Shown piece by piece: positions 48,160 to 59,395 of a DNA stretch of 64,000 nt (the stretch's first letter is position 1; each line of letters starts with the position of its first letter). The stretch is taken from positions 1-64,000 of the forward strand of contig JAOPHQ010001795.1 in assembly GCA_030340625.1 (NCBI GenBank), given 5' to 3'. The notes under the pieces are model-generated. The model searched no databases. It was not told the DNA's origin and was given only the letters and a program-made list of their open reading frames with translations. The DNA is from Merluccius polli. Its lineage: Eukaryota; Chordata; Actinopteri; Gadiformes; Merlucciidae. The translations under genes were made by a program, and so were the position numbers.

Positions 48160-49000
48160 CACTACAACTACATCTTTCTGCTTGGTTGGATATTTAGGCA
48201 GTTCACAAGCAGATCCATATAAACCCAATAATTCAACAAACAATACTTTTATAATTGCTTTTATAACTGCTCAGTTAAAATTGTCTCAGTTCTATTGGAC
48301 ATTTGCTGCATTCGCTGCATTGCAACACGTCTTACGTCCATTACGGCGTGGGCGGCGGCGCAGCACAACTTTATATTTTCCATCCCATGTTTCTTCACTG
48401 CGGTGTTTTTAACACCTTTCACATTACGAGGATGAGTTTCACATCATCCTCACAATGGATAAACAAGCATGTGACGGCAAATGACATCATCACGATATCC
48501 TGTTGTTGATCCCCGATGTTCGTCTTCCGCTGTCGATACTTTCCTCACACATAGTAATAGTAACGTACAGACGAGTCGCACCGCTTCGTAAATCAGAGTC
48601 ACTCACTTCTACCAAGCGACTCGTTCACACTCCTGTTGGTGGTCAATGTGTGAGTCGGGTCACTTTCTCTTTTTTTGTCTTCTGGGTCACGGTGTCAACA
48701 ACTATCCGTGATGACGGCGGACCTCACAGCCAATCAGAGCGCTGCGTTTAGTGTTCAGGCGGGGGGGGAAAACCATACAAACCACAGTGTGACGGCGCTA
48801 CTATAATGAGTCAGCACTCTCCCAGTACAGACGCAAGGCGACACCAAAGAAATATTTGCAGAAATATTTATTCGTGTCAAGTTAAAAAAAAAAACACAAA
48901 AAAAAAACAAAACATGGAAAGTTTATTAAAAGGTATTTACAAGCGGCACCAGAAGGTTCCTACATGCAACAACGAGGCATTGAAGGAATCCAAGATGGCG
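48160..49000. other. Spacer downstream of cetn4
   Basis: No gene recognised. On the minus strand AATAAA signals for cetn4 lie at 48922-48927 and 48867-48872. Confidence 0.4.
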
Positions 49001-50102
49001 TCAGTACAAACTGGTCTTCTTCATGATCCGCAGGAACTCCTGTTCGTTGACCTCGCCGTCGCCGTCTCGGTCCGCCTCCTCGATCATTTCCTGAAACAAC
49101 ATCATGCAGTACTTGTATTTCTTTATTGTCCATCACGATTGACACTCAATCGCCTTTAGATAACAACTTAAAAATGAAGAAAACCCTGCAGAGATAAAAA
49201 CAAGATGTGTGGGACAGTGATATTAAATCTCACCTCCCCAACAGAGATGGGTGTGAGACATGGGGGGGGGGGGGGGGGGGGGGGGGGGGGTGAGTGCGAG
49301 GGACAGACTCGGCGTCCCGGCGGTTTACCTGCAGCTCTTCGTCGGTCAGGTTCTCCCCCAGCTCCTTCGCCACTCTCTTGAGGTTCTTGAAGGAGATCCT
49401 TCCGGTGCAGTCGTCGTCAAACAGCCGAAAAGCCTTGAGGATTTCTTCTGTGAGGTCCTTCTCGCTCTGGGGAACACGGCACAGCACATCAGAACCGACC
49501 ATGTGACTCGGCCGAAGCGACATTCTCGGGTGTCACATGACTGTTGTGGAAATGCACTGGAAAAAAAACTTTTCATACGTCCACTATCCTGCTTCCCTGT
49601 TTTCGATTGGCTGAAACCAAAAGCAGCAAATTCGCCCGGGCTTTCCGGCGGCTCCCTCTTCTCGTTAGGTAACAAATCGCAGCACACTTTCCTTGGGCAA
49701 CATGTGTGACGGCGCTCCCGAAGACGCCGGGGTCAAACCCCCTGCGGTCCGGCGGTCGACCTTTTGACCCCGTGTGTTTTTTTTGTAGAAAGCCCTCGCC
49801 TTCCCCATTTCCCCACCCGCTGTGACATTCACCGGTGACCTTTGCCCTTTACCATCTTGGGGGTCATCATGCTGAGGAAGTCGTTGAAGTCCACCGTCCC
49901 GGATCCCTCCTTGTCCACGTCCGCCACCATCTTCCTGATCTCCTCCTTCTTCGGTTCAAAGCCGAGCGCCCGCATAGCAACCTGGTGGGGGGGGGGGGGG
50001 ACAAAGCTCAGGTTACTGAACCACGCATATTAGAATATCTATCTATATATATATATATTTTTTAAAGTCAGAGCACCTTCAGCTCCTTGACGTCTATACT
50101 TT

Positions 50103-50145
<43 letters not shown>

Positions 50146-50269
50146 TATTTTTTAATTATTATTATTATTTTTTTAAAGTAGAGCACCTTGAGCTCCTTGA
50201 CGTCTATACTTTTTATATATATATTTATTTTATTTTAAAGTAGAGCACCTTGAGCTCCTTGACGTCTAT

Positions 50270-50322
<53 letters not shown>

Positions 50323-50363
50323 TTTATTTTAAAGTAGAGCACCTTGAGCTCCTTGACGTCTAT

Positions 50364-50439
<76 letters not shown>

Positions 50440-50494
50440 CATATTTATATATATATATTTTAAAGTAGAGCACCTTGAGCTCCTTGACGTCTAT

Positions 50495-50548
<54 letters not shown>

Positions 50549-50605
50549 CATATTTATATATATATATATTTTAAAGTAGAGCACCTTGAGCTCCTTGACG
50601 TCTAT

Positions 50606-50670
<65 letters not shown>

Positions 50671-50736
50671 TTATATATATTTATATATATATATATTTTA
50701 AAGTAGAGCACCTTGAGCTCCTTGACGTCTATGGTT

Positions 50737-50830
<94 letters not shown>

Positions 50831-50897
50831 CATATTTATATATATTTATATATATATATATTTTAAAGTAGAGCACCTTGAGCTCCTTGACGTCTAT

Positions 50898-50939
<42 letters not shown>

Positions 50940-50994
50940 CATATTTATATATATATATTTTAAAGTAGAGCACCTTGAGCTCCTTGACGTCTAT

Positions 50995-51070
<76 letters not shown>

Positions 51071-51641
51071 CATATTTATATATATTTATATATATATATT
51101 TTAAAGTAGAGCACCTTGAGCTCCTTGACGTCTATGGTTTATATATATATATTTATTTATTTTTTTAATTTATTTATTTTATTTTAAAGTCAGAGCACCT
51201 TGAGCTCCTTGACGTCTATGGTTCCGGTTCCGTCCGAGTCGAACAAGTCGAAGGCCTCCCGGATCTCCTGCCGCTGCTCCTCCGTCAGCTCCGGCGGCTT
51301 GGAGGCCGCCTTCCTGCGGGCCTGGGCGGCGGCGGGGCCGGGGGGGCCGGCGGGTCTCCGGTAACCGGAGGAGGCCTGGGGAGCAGAGAGGAGGACAGCA
51401 GGAGGAGAGGAGGAGAGGAGGAGGAGGAGAGGAGGAGAAAGTGACCGCATGTTGAAGCCAACTGGTCCGTAACCATGAGGACACACACACAGTATCTCGA
51501 GTTGCACCCTAACCGCTCTTTCAATCTTTCCCCGAATGTGCCGAATCCATTTACCGATCGACGTGAGAGGAAGTGCGTCGACATTTGTACTAAAACAGGA
51601 ATATTATTATCATATCATATCATTATAATATTATTCACCAT
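49001..51641 (-). CDS. cetn4: Centrin (cetn4)
   Basis: EF-hand Ca-binding protein of centrosomes and basal bodies. Exons on the minus strand: 51639-51641 (ATG only, inferred, donor GTGAAT), 51199-51375, 49853-49981, 49329-49466 and 49001-49090, all in phase 0, giving about 178 residues. EF-hand 1 is FDLFDSDGTGTIDVKELK; the second loop DVDKEGSGTVDFND; the third FRLFDDDCTGRISFKNLK; the fourth ADRDGDGEVNEQEF. The C-terminus is KKTSLY, a centrin hallmark. The basic, Pro/Ala-rich N-terminus is variable among centrins. The symbol cetn4 rests on its place beside bbs12. The first donor ends in AAG followed by GTGCTC, not a strong consensus, and the boundary is amplified in intron 2. Confidence 0.9.
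49262..49292. repeat. Long G homopolymer in cetn4 intron
   Basis: About 29-30 consecutive G on the plus strand, in the last intron of cetn4. Similar runs (15 or more) occur throughout the window. Confidence 0.9.
50040..51190 (-). repeat. cetn4: Array of cetn4 exon 2 / intron 2 boundary copies with (TA)n
   Basis: Ten copies of a unit holding the last 20 or so bases of cetn4 exon 2 (minus strand ATAGACGTCAAGGAGCTCAA then G), the following GTGCTCT donor and TTTAAAATA are separated by (TA)n tracts of 20-100 bases. The true boundary is at 51198/51199. Copy starts are near 50070, 50175, 50240, 50335, 50465, 50577, 50705, 50870, 50965 and 51105. Confidence 0.95.
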
Positions 51642-51920
51642 TGTTCAGATGTCGCTAGTCCAGGAAGAACCGTCCGGCGCTCACTTGTTGTCAACAACTA
51701 CTTTTCTTCGTTTCTAATGACAACCGCGCCGTCCAATAGGAGGGACGGGGACGGCGGCGCTCCCTCGTCTCGACCAATGGCGAGTGCGGCGGGGCGGGCG
51801 CTAGGTCGTCCGCCAATATAGACGTTGGTTTTTACGTCTCCTAGCAACCGGCGTAGTGAGCGCATGCGCACAGAGTAACCGTGGAAGCGGTTGGGAGAGA
51901 GACCGGCTGGTTGGTGATAT
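51642..51920. promoter_or_regulatory. Divergent cetn4/bbs12 promoter
   Basis: The stretch contains GTCCAATAGG (51731), GACCAATGG (51772) and CGCCAATATA (51811), all CCAAT boxes, a GGGGCGGG GC box (about 51791) and an X-box-like GTCTCCTAGCAACC (51836-51849). RFX factors that bind X-boxes control ciliary genes, which fits both neighbours. Assignment is by motif only. Confidence 0.55.
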
Positions 51921-52127
51921 TTGCGGCTAATGATAAAGAGTAAGTTACTATTGTCGCCGTGTGTTTTATTATTTGCGGCTAATGATAAAGAGTAAGTTAC
52001 TATTGTCGCCGTGTGTTTTATTATTTGCGGCTAATGATAAAGAGTAAGTTACTATTGTCGCCGTGTGTTTTACTATTTGCGGATAATGATAAAGATGAAG
52101 TTATTATTATCAACGTGTATTTTATGA
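51921..52127 (+). repeat. 52-bp tandem repeat containing a splice donor
   Basis: Four copies of a 52-bp unit starting TTGCGGCTAATGATAAAGAG. Each of the first three contains AAAGAGTAAGTTA, a good donor consensus. BBS12 is known to have a non-coding first exon, so this may be the bbs12 leader exon boundary, multiplied. Confidence 0.75.
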
Positions 52128-52189
52128 GAAGACAGACAGCTGGCTGCTCGCGACCTCCACACTACGATATGTTGTCCATATGCTTTTAG

Positions 52190-53150
52190 TATGGTTTAGT
52201 ATAGTATGGTTTAGTATAGTATGGTTTAGTATAGTATGGTTTAGTATAGTATGGTTTAGTATAGTATGGTTTAGTATAGTATGGTTTAGTATGGTTTAGT
52301 ATAGTATGGTTTAGTATAGTATGGTTTAGTATAGTATGGTTTAGTATGGTTTAGTATGGTATAGTGTGGTTTAGTATGGTATAGTGTGGTTTAGTATGGT
52401 TTAGTATGGTATAGTATGGTTTAGTGTGGTTTAGTATGGTATAGTATGGGTTTAGTATGGTTTAGTGTGGTTTAGTATGGTATAGTATGGGTTTAGTATG
52501 GTATAATATGGTTTTAGTATGGTAAAGTATGGTTTAGTATGGTATAGTATGGTTTAGTATGGTATAGTATGGGTTTAGTATGGTATAGTATGGGTTTAGT
52601 ATGGGTTTAGTATGGTAAAGTATGGTTTAGTATGGTATAGTATGGTATAGTATGGTTTAGTATGGTATAGTATGAGTTTAGTATGGTATAGTATGGGTTT
52701 AGTATGGGTTTAGTATGGTATAGTATGGGTTTAGTATGGTATAATATGGTTTTAGTATGGGTTTAGAATGGTCTAGTATGTTTTAGTATGGTCTAGTATG
52801 GTTTAGTATGGTTTAGTATGGTTTAGTATGATTTAGTATGGTCTAGTATGGTCTAGTATGGTTTAGTATGGTCTAGTATGGTTTAGTATGGTCTAGTATG
52901 GTTTAGTATGGTAAAGTATGTTTAGTATGGTTTAGTATGGTCTAGTATGTTTTAGTATGGTTTAGTATGGTTTAGTATGGTCTAGTATGGTCTAGTATGT
53001 TTTAGTATGGTATAGTATGGTTTACTATGGTCTAGTATGGTCTAGTATGTTTTAGTATGGTATAGTATGGTGTAGTATGGTCTAGTATGGTTTAGTATGG
53101 TTTAATGTGGTCTAGAATGGTTTAGTATGGTTTAGTATAGTTTAGTATAG
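52190..53150. repeat. TAGTATGGTT minisatellite, about 0.95 kb
   Basis: Degenerate repeats of TTTAGTATGG and TATAGTATGG between the promoter and the bbs12 coding exon, probably in the bbs12 5' intron. Confidence 0.95.
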
Positions 53151-53314
53151 TCACTATATGTTGTTTGCCTTGGTGCTAAAAGCACAAAGTCTGTAATCTC
53201 TAATCTGTGGTTAAGTATCCTGTGCTCCTCCAGTCCCTGCAGCCACAGTGAGCTGCAGCATGCGGTTCCTGTAGGGAAGCTGCAGCATGCGGTTCCTGTA
53301 GGGAAGCTGCAGCC

Positions 53315-55227
53315 ATGTGTTCCAGTGCGGTCCTCACCCACCAGCCCCATGTGGGACTGCAGACGGTGTCGGCGCTGGCCGGGCTCGCCGGCTCCTCCCT
53401 CGGACCCTGCAAATCCTACAAGTGGATCCGGGGGGAGGGTGGCGGCGAGGAGGAGGCGGCGGTCCTGGCCGGCTCCTGCGCCCGCCTCCTGGAGAGCGTG
53501 GAGCCGAGCTGCGCGGTCGGCCAGCTGGTCGGCGAGGCGGTCGGGGCGCACCACGCGGCGTACGGCTCGGGGGCCGGGTGCCTGCTGTTCATGGCGGGGG
53601 CGTGGGCCCGCGGGGCGCTGGAGTGCCTCCGGCGGGGGATGCCGGCCCCGCGGGTCGTCCACGCCATGCGCGAGGGCTTGGACGTCTGCTCGCAGGCGTG
53701 CAGAAAGCACAGCGTCCGGTTTGACCCGGGAGACGAACCCCAGCGCGCCGCCCCCTCTCTCTCCGCGGGGGCGGTGGCGGCGGCGGCCGGACGCGCTCGC
53801 GAGCCTCAACGCGGAGGACGCGGGAAAATCAAACTCACTCACAGCAGATACTTCTGCGAAGCGGCGCCCGGTACCGCCTCCGTAACGCCGCCGGCCCCCG
53901 CCGCGCGGGACAGCAGAGACATCGGCCCCACAGCCAGGGCCCTGAGCCACGGCTGCGTCCGCTCCATGGAGTTAGTGTTGCAGGCCAGCCGCCTGCAGTC
54001 AGCCCCCGCCGCCGCCGCCGCCACCGCCAGCGCCGCCCACTGCTCCGTGTTTGATGTCAGCAAGGTGGTGACTTGTGTTTTGCCGGGTCTGTCTGAGGAC
54101 CGGGCGTGCGTTCTGCCGGGCTGCGTGGTCAGACTGCCTGCAGAGAAGCTCGCGGTGGTCCAGCTGCTGGGGGGTCGGTCTCTACGAGTGGTTCTGATCA
54201 CCGGGGATCTGTGTGAAAGGTATCGCCACCTGGGCTCCAAGAGACCGTCGGGGGTCAGTCATGTGACCGACCGCCTGGACCCGGCGGGTCCCAGCAGGGA
54301 GGCCCGTTGGACAGAGAGCGTCCTGGGCTCGCTGCTGAGGCTGGGGGTGAACCTGGTGTTGGTCTCGGGAGCAACCAGCGAGTCGCTGAGTCCACACTGC
54401 CTCGCGCACCGGATTCTGCTGGTGGACAAAGTAAGCGCCTCCGTTTTAAGGGCCTTGGCGGCGGCGACGGGCGCCGTCCCGGTGACCTACGCCACGCAGC
54501 TGAACGAGCGCTGCGTCGGGGCGGGAGCCAGGGTTACCCCGTGGAGAGACCTCGGCGAACGCCGGGCCTGTGAGCATCTCCAGCGAGGCCAACGCGGGCC
54601 TGGTGACGGCGGTCCTGACCAGCTGCGTTCCCGCCAAGCTGCGGGCGCTGGAGGATGAGTTCTGGGCCTGCGCCCACCGCCTGCACCACGCCCTGCGGGA
54701 CGGGGCGGTGCTCCCCTGGCGCCGGGCTCATTGAGATCGGTCTGCGTTCACGAGCTCCAGAGCACGCCCGCCGACGCCTCGCGTTCCCGGGGGGGTGGAG
54801 CCTGGGGGCGGCTCGGCGACAGGGCCTTTACAGGGACGCGGTCCTGAGGCTGATGGCGGATGGCCTGACGGACTACGTCGCCACGGTGATGACCAACAGC
54901 GGACAGTGGTCCAAACTACAGGCCTGGACGGCGGTGAGCCAGAAGGTGAAGCGCTGGGGCGGTTTGTCAGGCGTCCCGGAGGGTGAGACGGGTCTCGGCG
55001 TGGTCCCGGGTGAAGGTTTGTCAGGCGTCCCGGAGGGTGAGACGGGTCTGGGCGTGGTCTCGGGTGAAGCAGCAGACAGCAGGGTTTATGATAATGTGAG
55101 TGTGAAGCTGGAGGCGTGGAGGAGCGCCGTGGATTTGGTTCTTCTTGTGATGCAAACGGACGCCGAGGTCGTTACCGGCATCGACCCTGAAACCCTCCAG
55201 ACTCAAACAGACTTCATGCTGATGTGA
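53315..55227 (+). CDS. bbs12: bbs12, single coding exon with apparent frameshifts
   Basis: Group II chaperonin-like protein of the BBS6/BBS10/BBS12 complex that helps assemble the BBSome. The start MCSSAVLTHQPHVGLQTVSA is followed by GLAGSSLGPCKSYKWI, AVGQLVGEAV and ALECLRRGMP...MREGLDVCS, which align with the known BBS12 N-terminus. Later blocks are LVLVSGATSESLSPHCLAHR, then in another frame ALEDEFWACAHRLHHALRDG, then in a third frame AVLRLMADGLTDYVATVMTN and YDNVSVKLEAWRSAVDLVLL with TGA at 55225-55227. Frame changes fall near 54540 and 54715, and probably near 54740 and 54828. The span corresponds to about 637 residues, against about 710 in human. An 18-codon in-frame duplication (GLSGVPEGETGLGVV) starts at 54961 and 55015. 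GC is very high, so sequencing indels are as likely as true decay. AATAAA at 55310-55315. Confidence 0.85.
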
Positions 55228-56245
55228 TTTTCATCATTTAGCACAGATACTTTACGACGCAATTGTCATTGTTTACATTTGTCTAAAACAATATATTTTA
55301 ATATATTGCAATAAAACAATATATTTTAATATATTGTTTAAAAAATAGGGTAAATTGTCTTTTATTTGAAGTATTAATAAACAACTAAAGTGAATGGATT
55401 AGTACAGAAGTCTTCTTGACGTTTGAACTTGTTTGTATAAGTCAGTATTTAATTTAATTTTGTGTTATTGCTGTTCCTATATCGGACACTTGGGGGCGAC
55501 ATTCTCATACACTCCATTTGAGTGAGAAGGTGTCCACGTCGTGGTGATGAACTGTGAATTCATTAGTAGGACAATGTCACATTCCTCCAGTAGCTTTAGG
55601 AAAACACTTCTTGCGAGTAATTTATCAATATTCTGCTAAATGATTTATTATTTAATGAACTTGTTATGTTGTGTTATTTTGTCTCTGTCAACTCACTAAT
55701 AACATCCCCAGACTCCATAGAGGTAGTTTCTACTAGAAAGGACTGGAGATGTTAAGGGTCTAACTTATCTTTACTGATTATTTCGTTTTCTTTACACCAG
55801 TACATTGACCTCGACCCGAGGCTAACCCTAACCCTAACCCTAACCCTGACCCTGACCCTGACCCTAACCCTAACCCTGACCCTAACCCTGACCCTGACCC
55901 GAGGCTTTCGCAACTCCAGGTCAACGACTTGTTGGTCAGAGGCCACATGAACACAAACTTTTCTCTAACAAGTTAGATATAACTTTATTTATCACACAGG
56001 ATATGAGTGATAAATAAGTGCCAGGCAGTTACCCAATGTCAGACATTGAATAATAAATAAGGATATTTAAACATGAACATGAAAATAAATATAAACATAT
56101 ATAAAAAACATATTATATAATTTAACACTAAAATACTATCATTTTACTAGTATACACATCTAAAACATATTTTAAAGTCACAAACTATTAAGATTCTCAT
56201 CAAATCTGGGTGTGTGAAATTCAAAAATAGAAAATAATAAATAAT

Positions 56246-56301
<56 letters not shown>

Positions 56302-57215
56302 AATAATATTATCCATCACGGTGTTCTCCATGTACTCCAGCTAAAACAATCAATTCCTGGAGGATCAATATGTTCAGTCCCACCCTAATACTTTCCGTTG
56401 GAGGAGATGTGGTTGTCCAGTTTTCACAGCTTTGTTTTCTAGTAAATGCTGTGTGTTTTGGGTCTGATGTCCCACAACGTAGTTTGGCCCCCTCGTCTCT
56501 CCTCCTTTTGTTTGGTTTGGCCTTTCTTAGCGTGTCGCTCATCTTATCATGTTGGAATGCTGTGGCTGTTAATTCATTCACTTTCATTGTTCTTGCCAGT
56601 TAAAGGAAAACTTGATAGGTTCTGGTCAAGTTCTGTTCTTCCCATTGGTCTGAGCTGGTTGTTTGTTGGGGTGGTGACACCATGTTACTGAAGCAGGGGC
56701 GTCGTGTCGGTTCTGTACATCGTTAATCTTAACTCTTGGACCTCTTGGGTGGCGCCGATGCCACACAACATGTCTAACGTATCCTACGCTCATGTTCAGG
56801 CCCCTCAGGACCAATCTGGAAATGTTGGATCATGGTCCGACCGGCTTTGTGGCGTGACGTCAAGCGAGCAGCTGAAACATGCGTTGACCCAGCGTGACTT
56901 ACAGATGTGGTCACCTCGGACCAGAAGCACTGACCGCTACGTCTTCTGACCAGTACACTACGTCTTAGACCAACCGCAAGGGTAATCATTAAAATCCTGT
57001 TGGATTATTTACTGGGACGTCAGACATTTTCATCTTTTTAGTTTATAGTCCGAGGAACGCTGGAAGAGCGGCTCTTCTCTTCTTTTGAGCAACAGTGTGA
57101 GGACTAATGAAATGTTGCCGCCTTGGCTCCCAAGTGGCTGAGTGACGCAGACCCAGCAGTCCCCCACTAACTCTCCTCCTCTCATGCAGGGGAGGTTGAC
57201 AGAGTCTATGAGTAT

Positions 57216-57246
<31 letters not shown>

Positions 57247-57700
57247 CACTCGGAGAGCGCATGCGAGCTGAGGCCCTGAAGGGAAAGCCTTTCCCAGATC
57301 TAAGCCAGCTGCCCTCCTTTATTAAACAGAGCAGCGCAGCAGACAGAGCAGGGAGGCCAGATCTGATTCCCGCCCGTACGAGCGAGATCGACCCACTCCC
57401 GCAGGGACCGCTTCTAGCTCTGATACCCAGAACCAGGACCGCCAGGCTGTAGGACAGAGAGCTTTGTCTCCGGCCAGACAGCTCGGCTCGGGGTCCCCCG
57501 GTCTTCATGCATGGGGGAGGGCTCTCCTTAAAGGGGGGCGTTCAGCTGGAGTGACCCCCGGGGTTAAGCAGAGCCAGGTCCTGTTGTGTGAAGAGTGAAG
57601 AGGAGGACGAGGGGGGAGGGCAGAGTTAGTGGGAGGTGGGAGGTGGGAGGCCAGCGCGGGGCTCCTGCTCTGCTGGGAGGGAAGAAGGAGAAGCAGCAGC
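55228..57700. other. bbs12-fgf2 spacer
   Basis: bbs12 3' UTR, then AT-rich DNA, a short interstitial telomere-like tract, (AT)n near 56253-56296, (GT)n near 57218-57246, and purine-rich sequence (GGAGGAGGAGG) just before fgf2 that probably belongs to its 5' UTR. No other gene recognised. Confidence 0.5.
55822..55902. repeat. Interstitial telomere-like repeat
   Basis: About 13 hexamers of CCCTAA and CCCTGA, on both sides of which lies GACCCGAGGCT. Short and degenerate. Confidence 0.9.
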
Positions 57701-57752
57701 AGACAAGAGGAGGAGGAGGCGGAGGAGGAGGAGGAAGAGGGAAGAGGAGGCG

Positions 57753-59330
57753 ATGGCCACGGGAGAAATCACCACTCTTCCCGCCACACCTGAAGACGGC
57801 GGCAGCAGCTTCCTGCCGGCCAACTTCAGGGACCCCAAGAGGCTGTACTGCAAGAACGGAGGCCTGTTCCTGCGGATCGGCTCGGACGGCCGGGTGGACG
57901 GCACCCGGGAGAAGACGAACCCCCACAGTAAGTGCTGCCAGACACGCGGCTCGCTAGCCGCACACATTAGCCTCCGTAAGTAAGTACTGCCAGACCCGTG
58001 GCTCCCAGCCCCCAGCACAATGCCTCTCTATGCTGCCTTTTTCCCCCCCTAAATATTTAACCAGGAAGTACCAGCCAAGTGAAAACCATGGAGGAACTAT
58101 CGCATTGGTTTCGGTGTTGGGTAACTGCTGGAGACTAACTTTGCGCTGAAGTGTCTCTTCCAGATTCCCAGCATGGCTTTGCTCTATCGACTGTAACATC
58201 GTCTGGATAATTACAGAGTTTATGTCCACCGGCTTGAGTCATCGCCATTCACAAAAAAGGCACCGCTTATAGCTCGCCTACTCGCCTTGCTCTCTGACGC
58301 CTAGCGTACGGTTGAAAGGCTGTTTACACCAGTTTACATAACTCCCCAAATGGGTTGACTGATGTCGGTGTAACTTGCGACTTCCTGCTTGTGCTTCTTT
58401 GAGCAATGACCCCAGATGTCCACACTAACCTCAGATAGCACTGAGGTTTGTATCTAATCCCGTAAACGCTGCCGCACAAGTTATATGCCAGGGGTGAAAA
58501 ACAGCTTTACTACAGCGACATGATCGACTGCCTCTGGAAAATATTAGTATAGATATTTAAGGATGTCAAGCAGCGATCTGGACCTGCAGAGGGAAGGTTT
58601 CTCTGGGAACCCACTGGCTTTGGGACGCATGCCCCAATGAATAATACCATGCATGACAGAAAAGCATCTCTACTCTCAGGGAAGAATGTGTACTTAAATA
58701 AAGGGACTATTCACCCTGCCAGTACCCCCCAACCAGGAGCCTGACCCGGCACAGCTGACCCCTCCTGTAGACCAGGGCATGGGTATGTTCACCTGTTACT
58801 CACAGCTGTCACCAAGTAGCAGAGGTTGGTCGGGGAGGAGGAATGTATTTATAATCATAAAATAAGTGATTAAGACAAAGTGGACCTACAGAATATTTTG
58901 GGATGTAGTCTGATACAAGGTGATACGAGGTATTTCTTACTCTGGCCAACGCAGGACAATTTAATTGTCTTGGCTCGTCGGTCGCTCTTCTCAAAGTGTA
59001 AAATGTTTGATTGTTTTATTCTCTCTTGTAAAAGCGATGTTTCACTATGGCCTCTCAGGTACCACTTCCATGATGAACATATTGATCGTTATAACAAGGG
59101 CTGGGTTTAAAACTAATCTCCATTTGAATGATGCGATATCAATTCATAAAATCCTGAGATCGATCTTTATGCTTTATCACACTTATCTGATCTCTCTCAC
59201 TGACTGTAGAGTCTGTAGAGCTCTCACTATACAGTATGGTAGACTGCTGTAGTGTGTTGGTCATGTTCAATAAACAGTACATGAATGTCACTGCATTGGG
59301 GTCAATTCTTAATGTACACATTCATATTTT

Positions 59331-59395
<65 letters not shown>

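Noticed and set aside
53132..53950. 272-codon minus-strand ORF opposite bbs12
   Set aside because: Shadow of the GC-rich bbs12 reading frame; composition follows the sense codons.
55822..55902. True telomere
   Set aside because: Only about 13 degenerate hexamers, flanked by unique DNA and genes on both sides.
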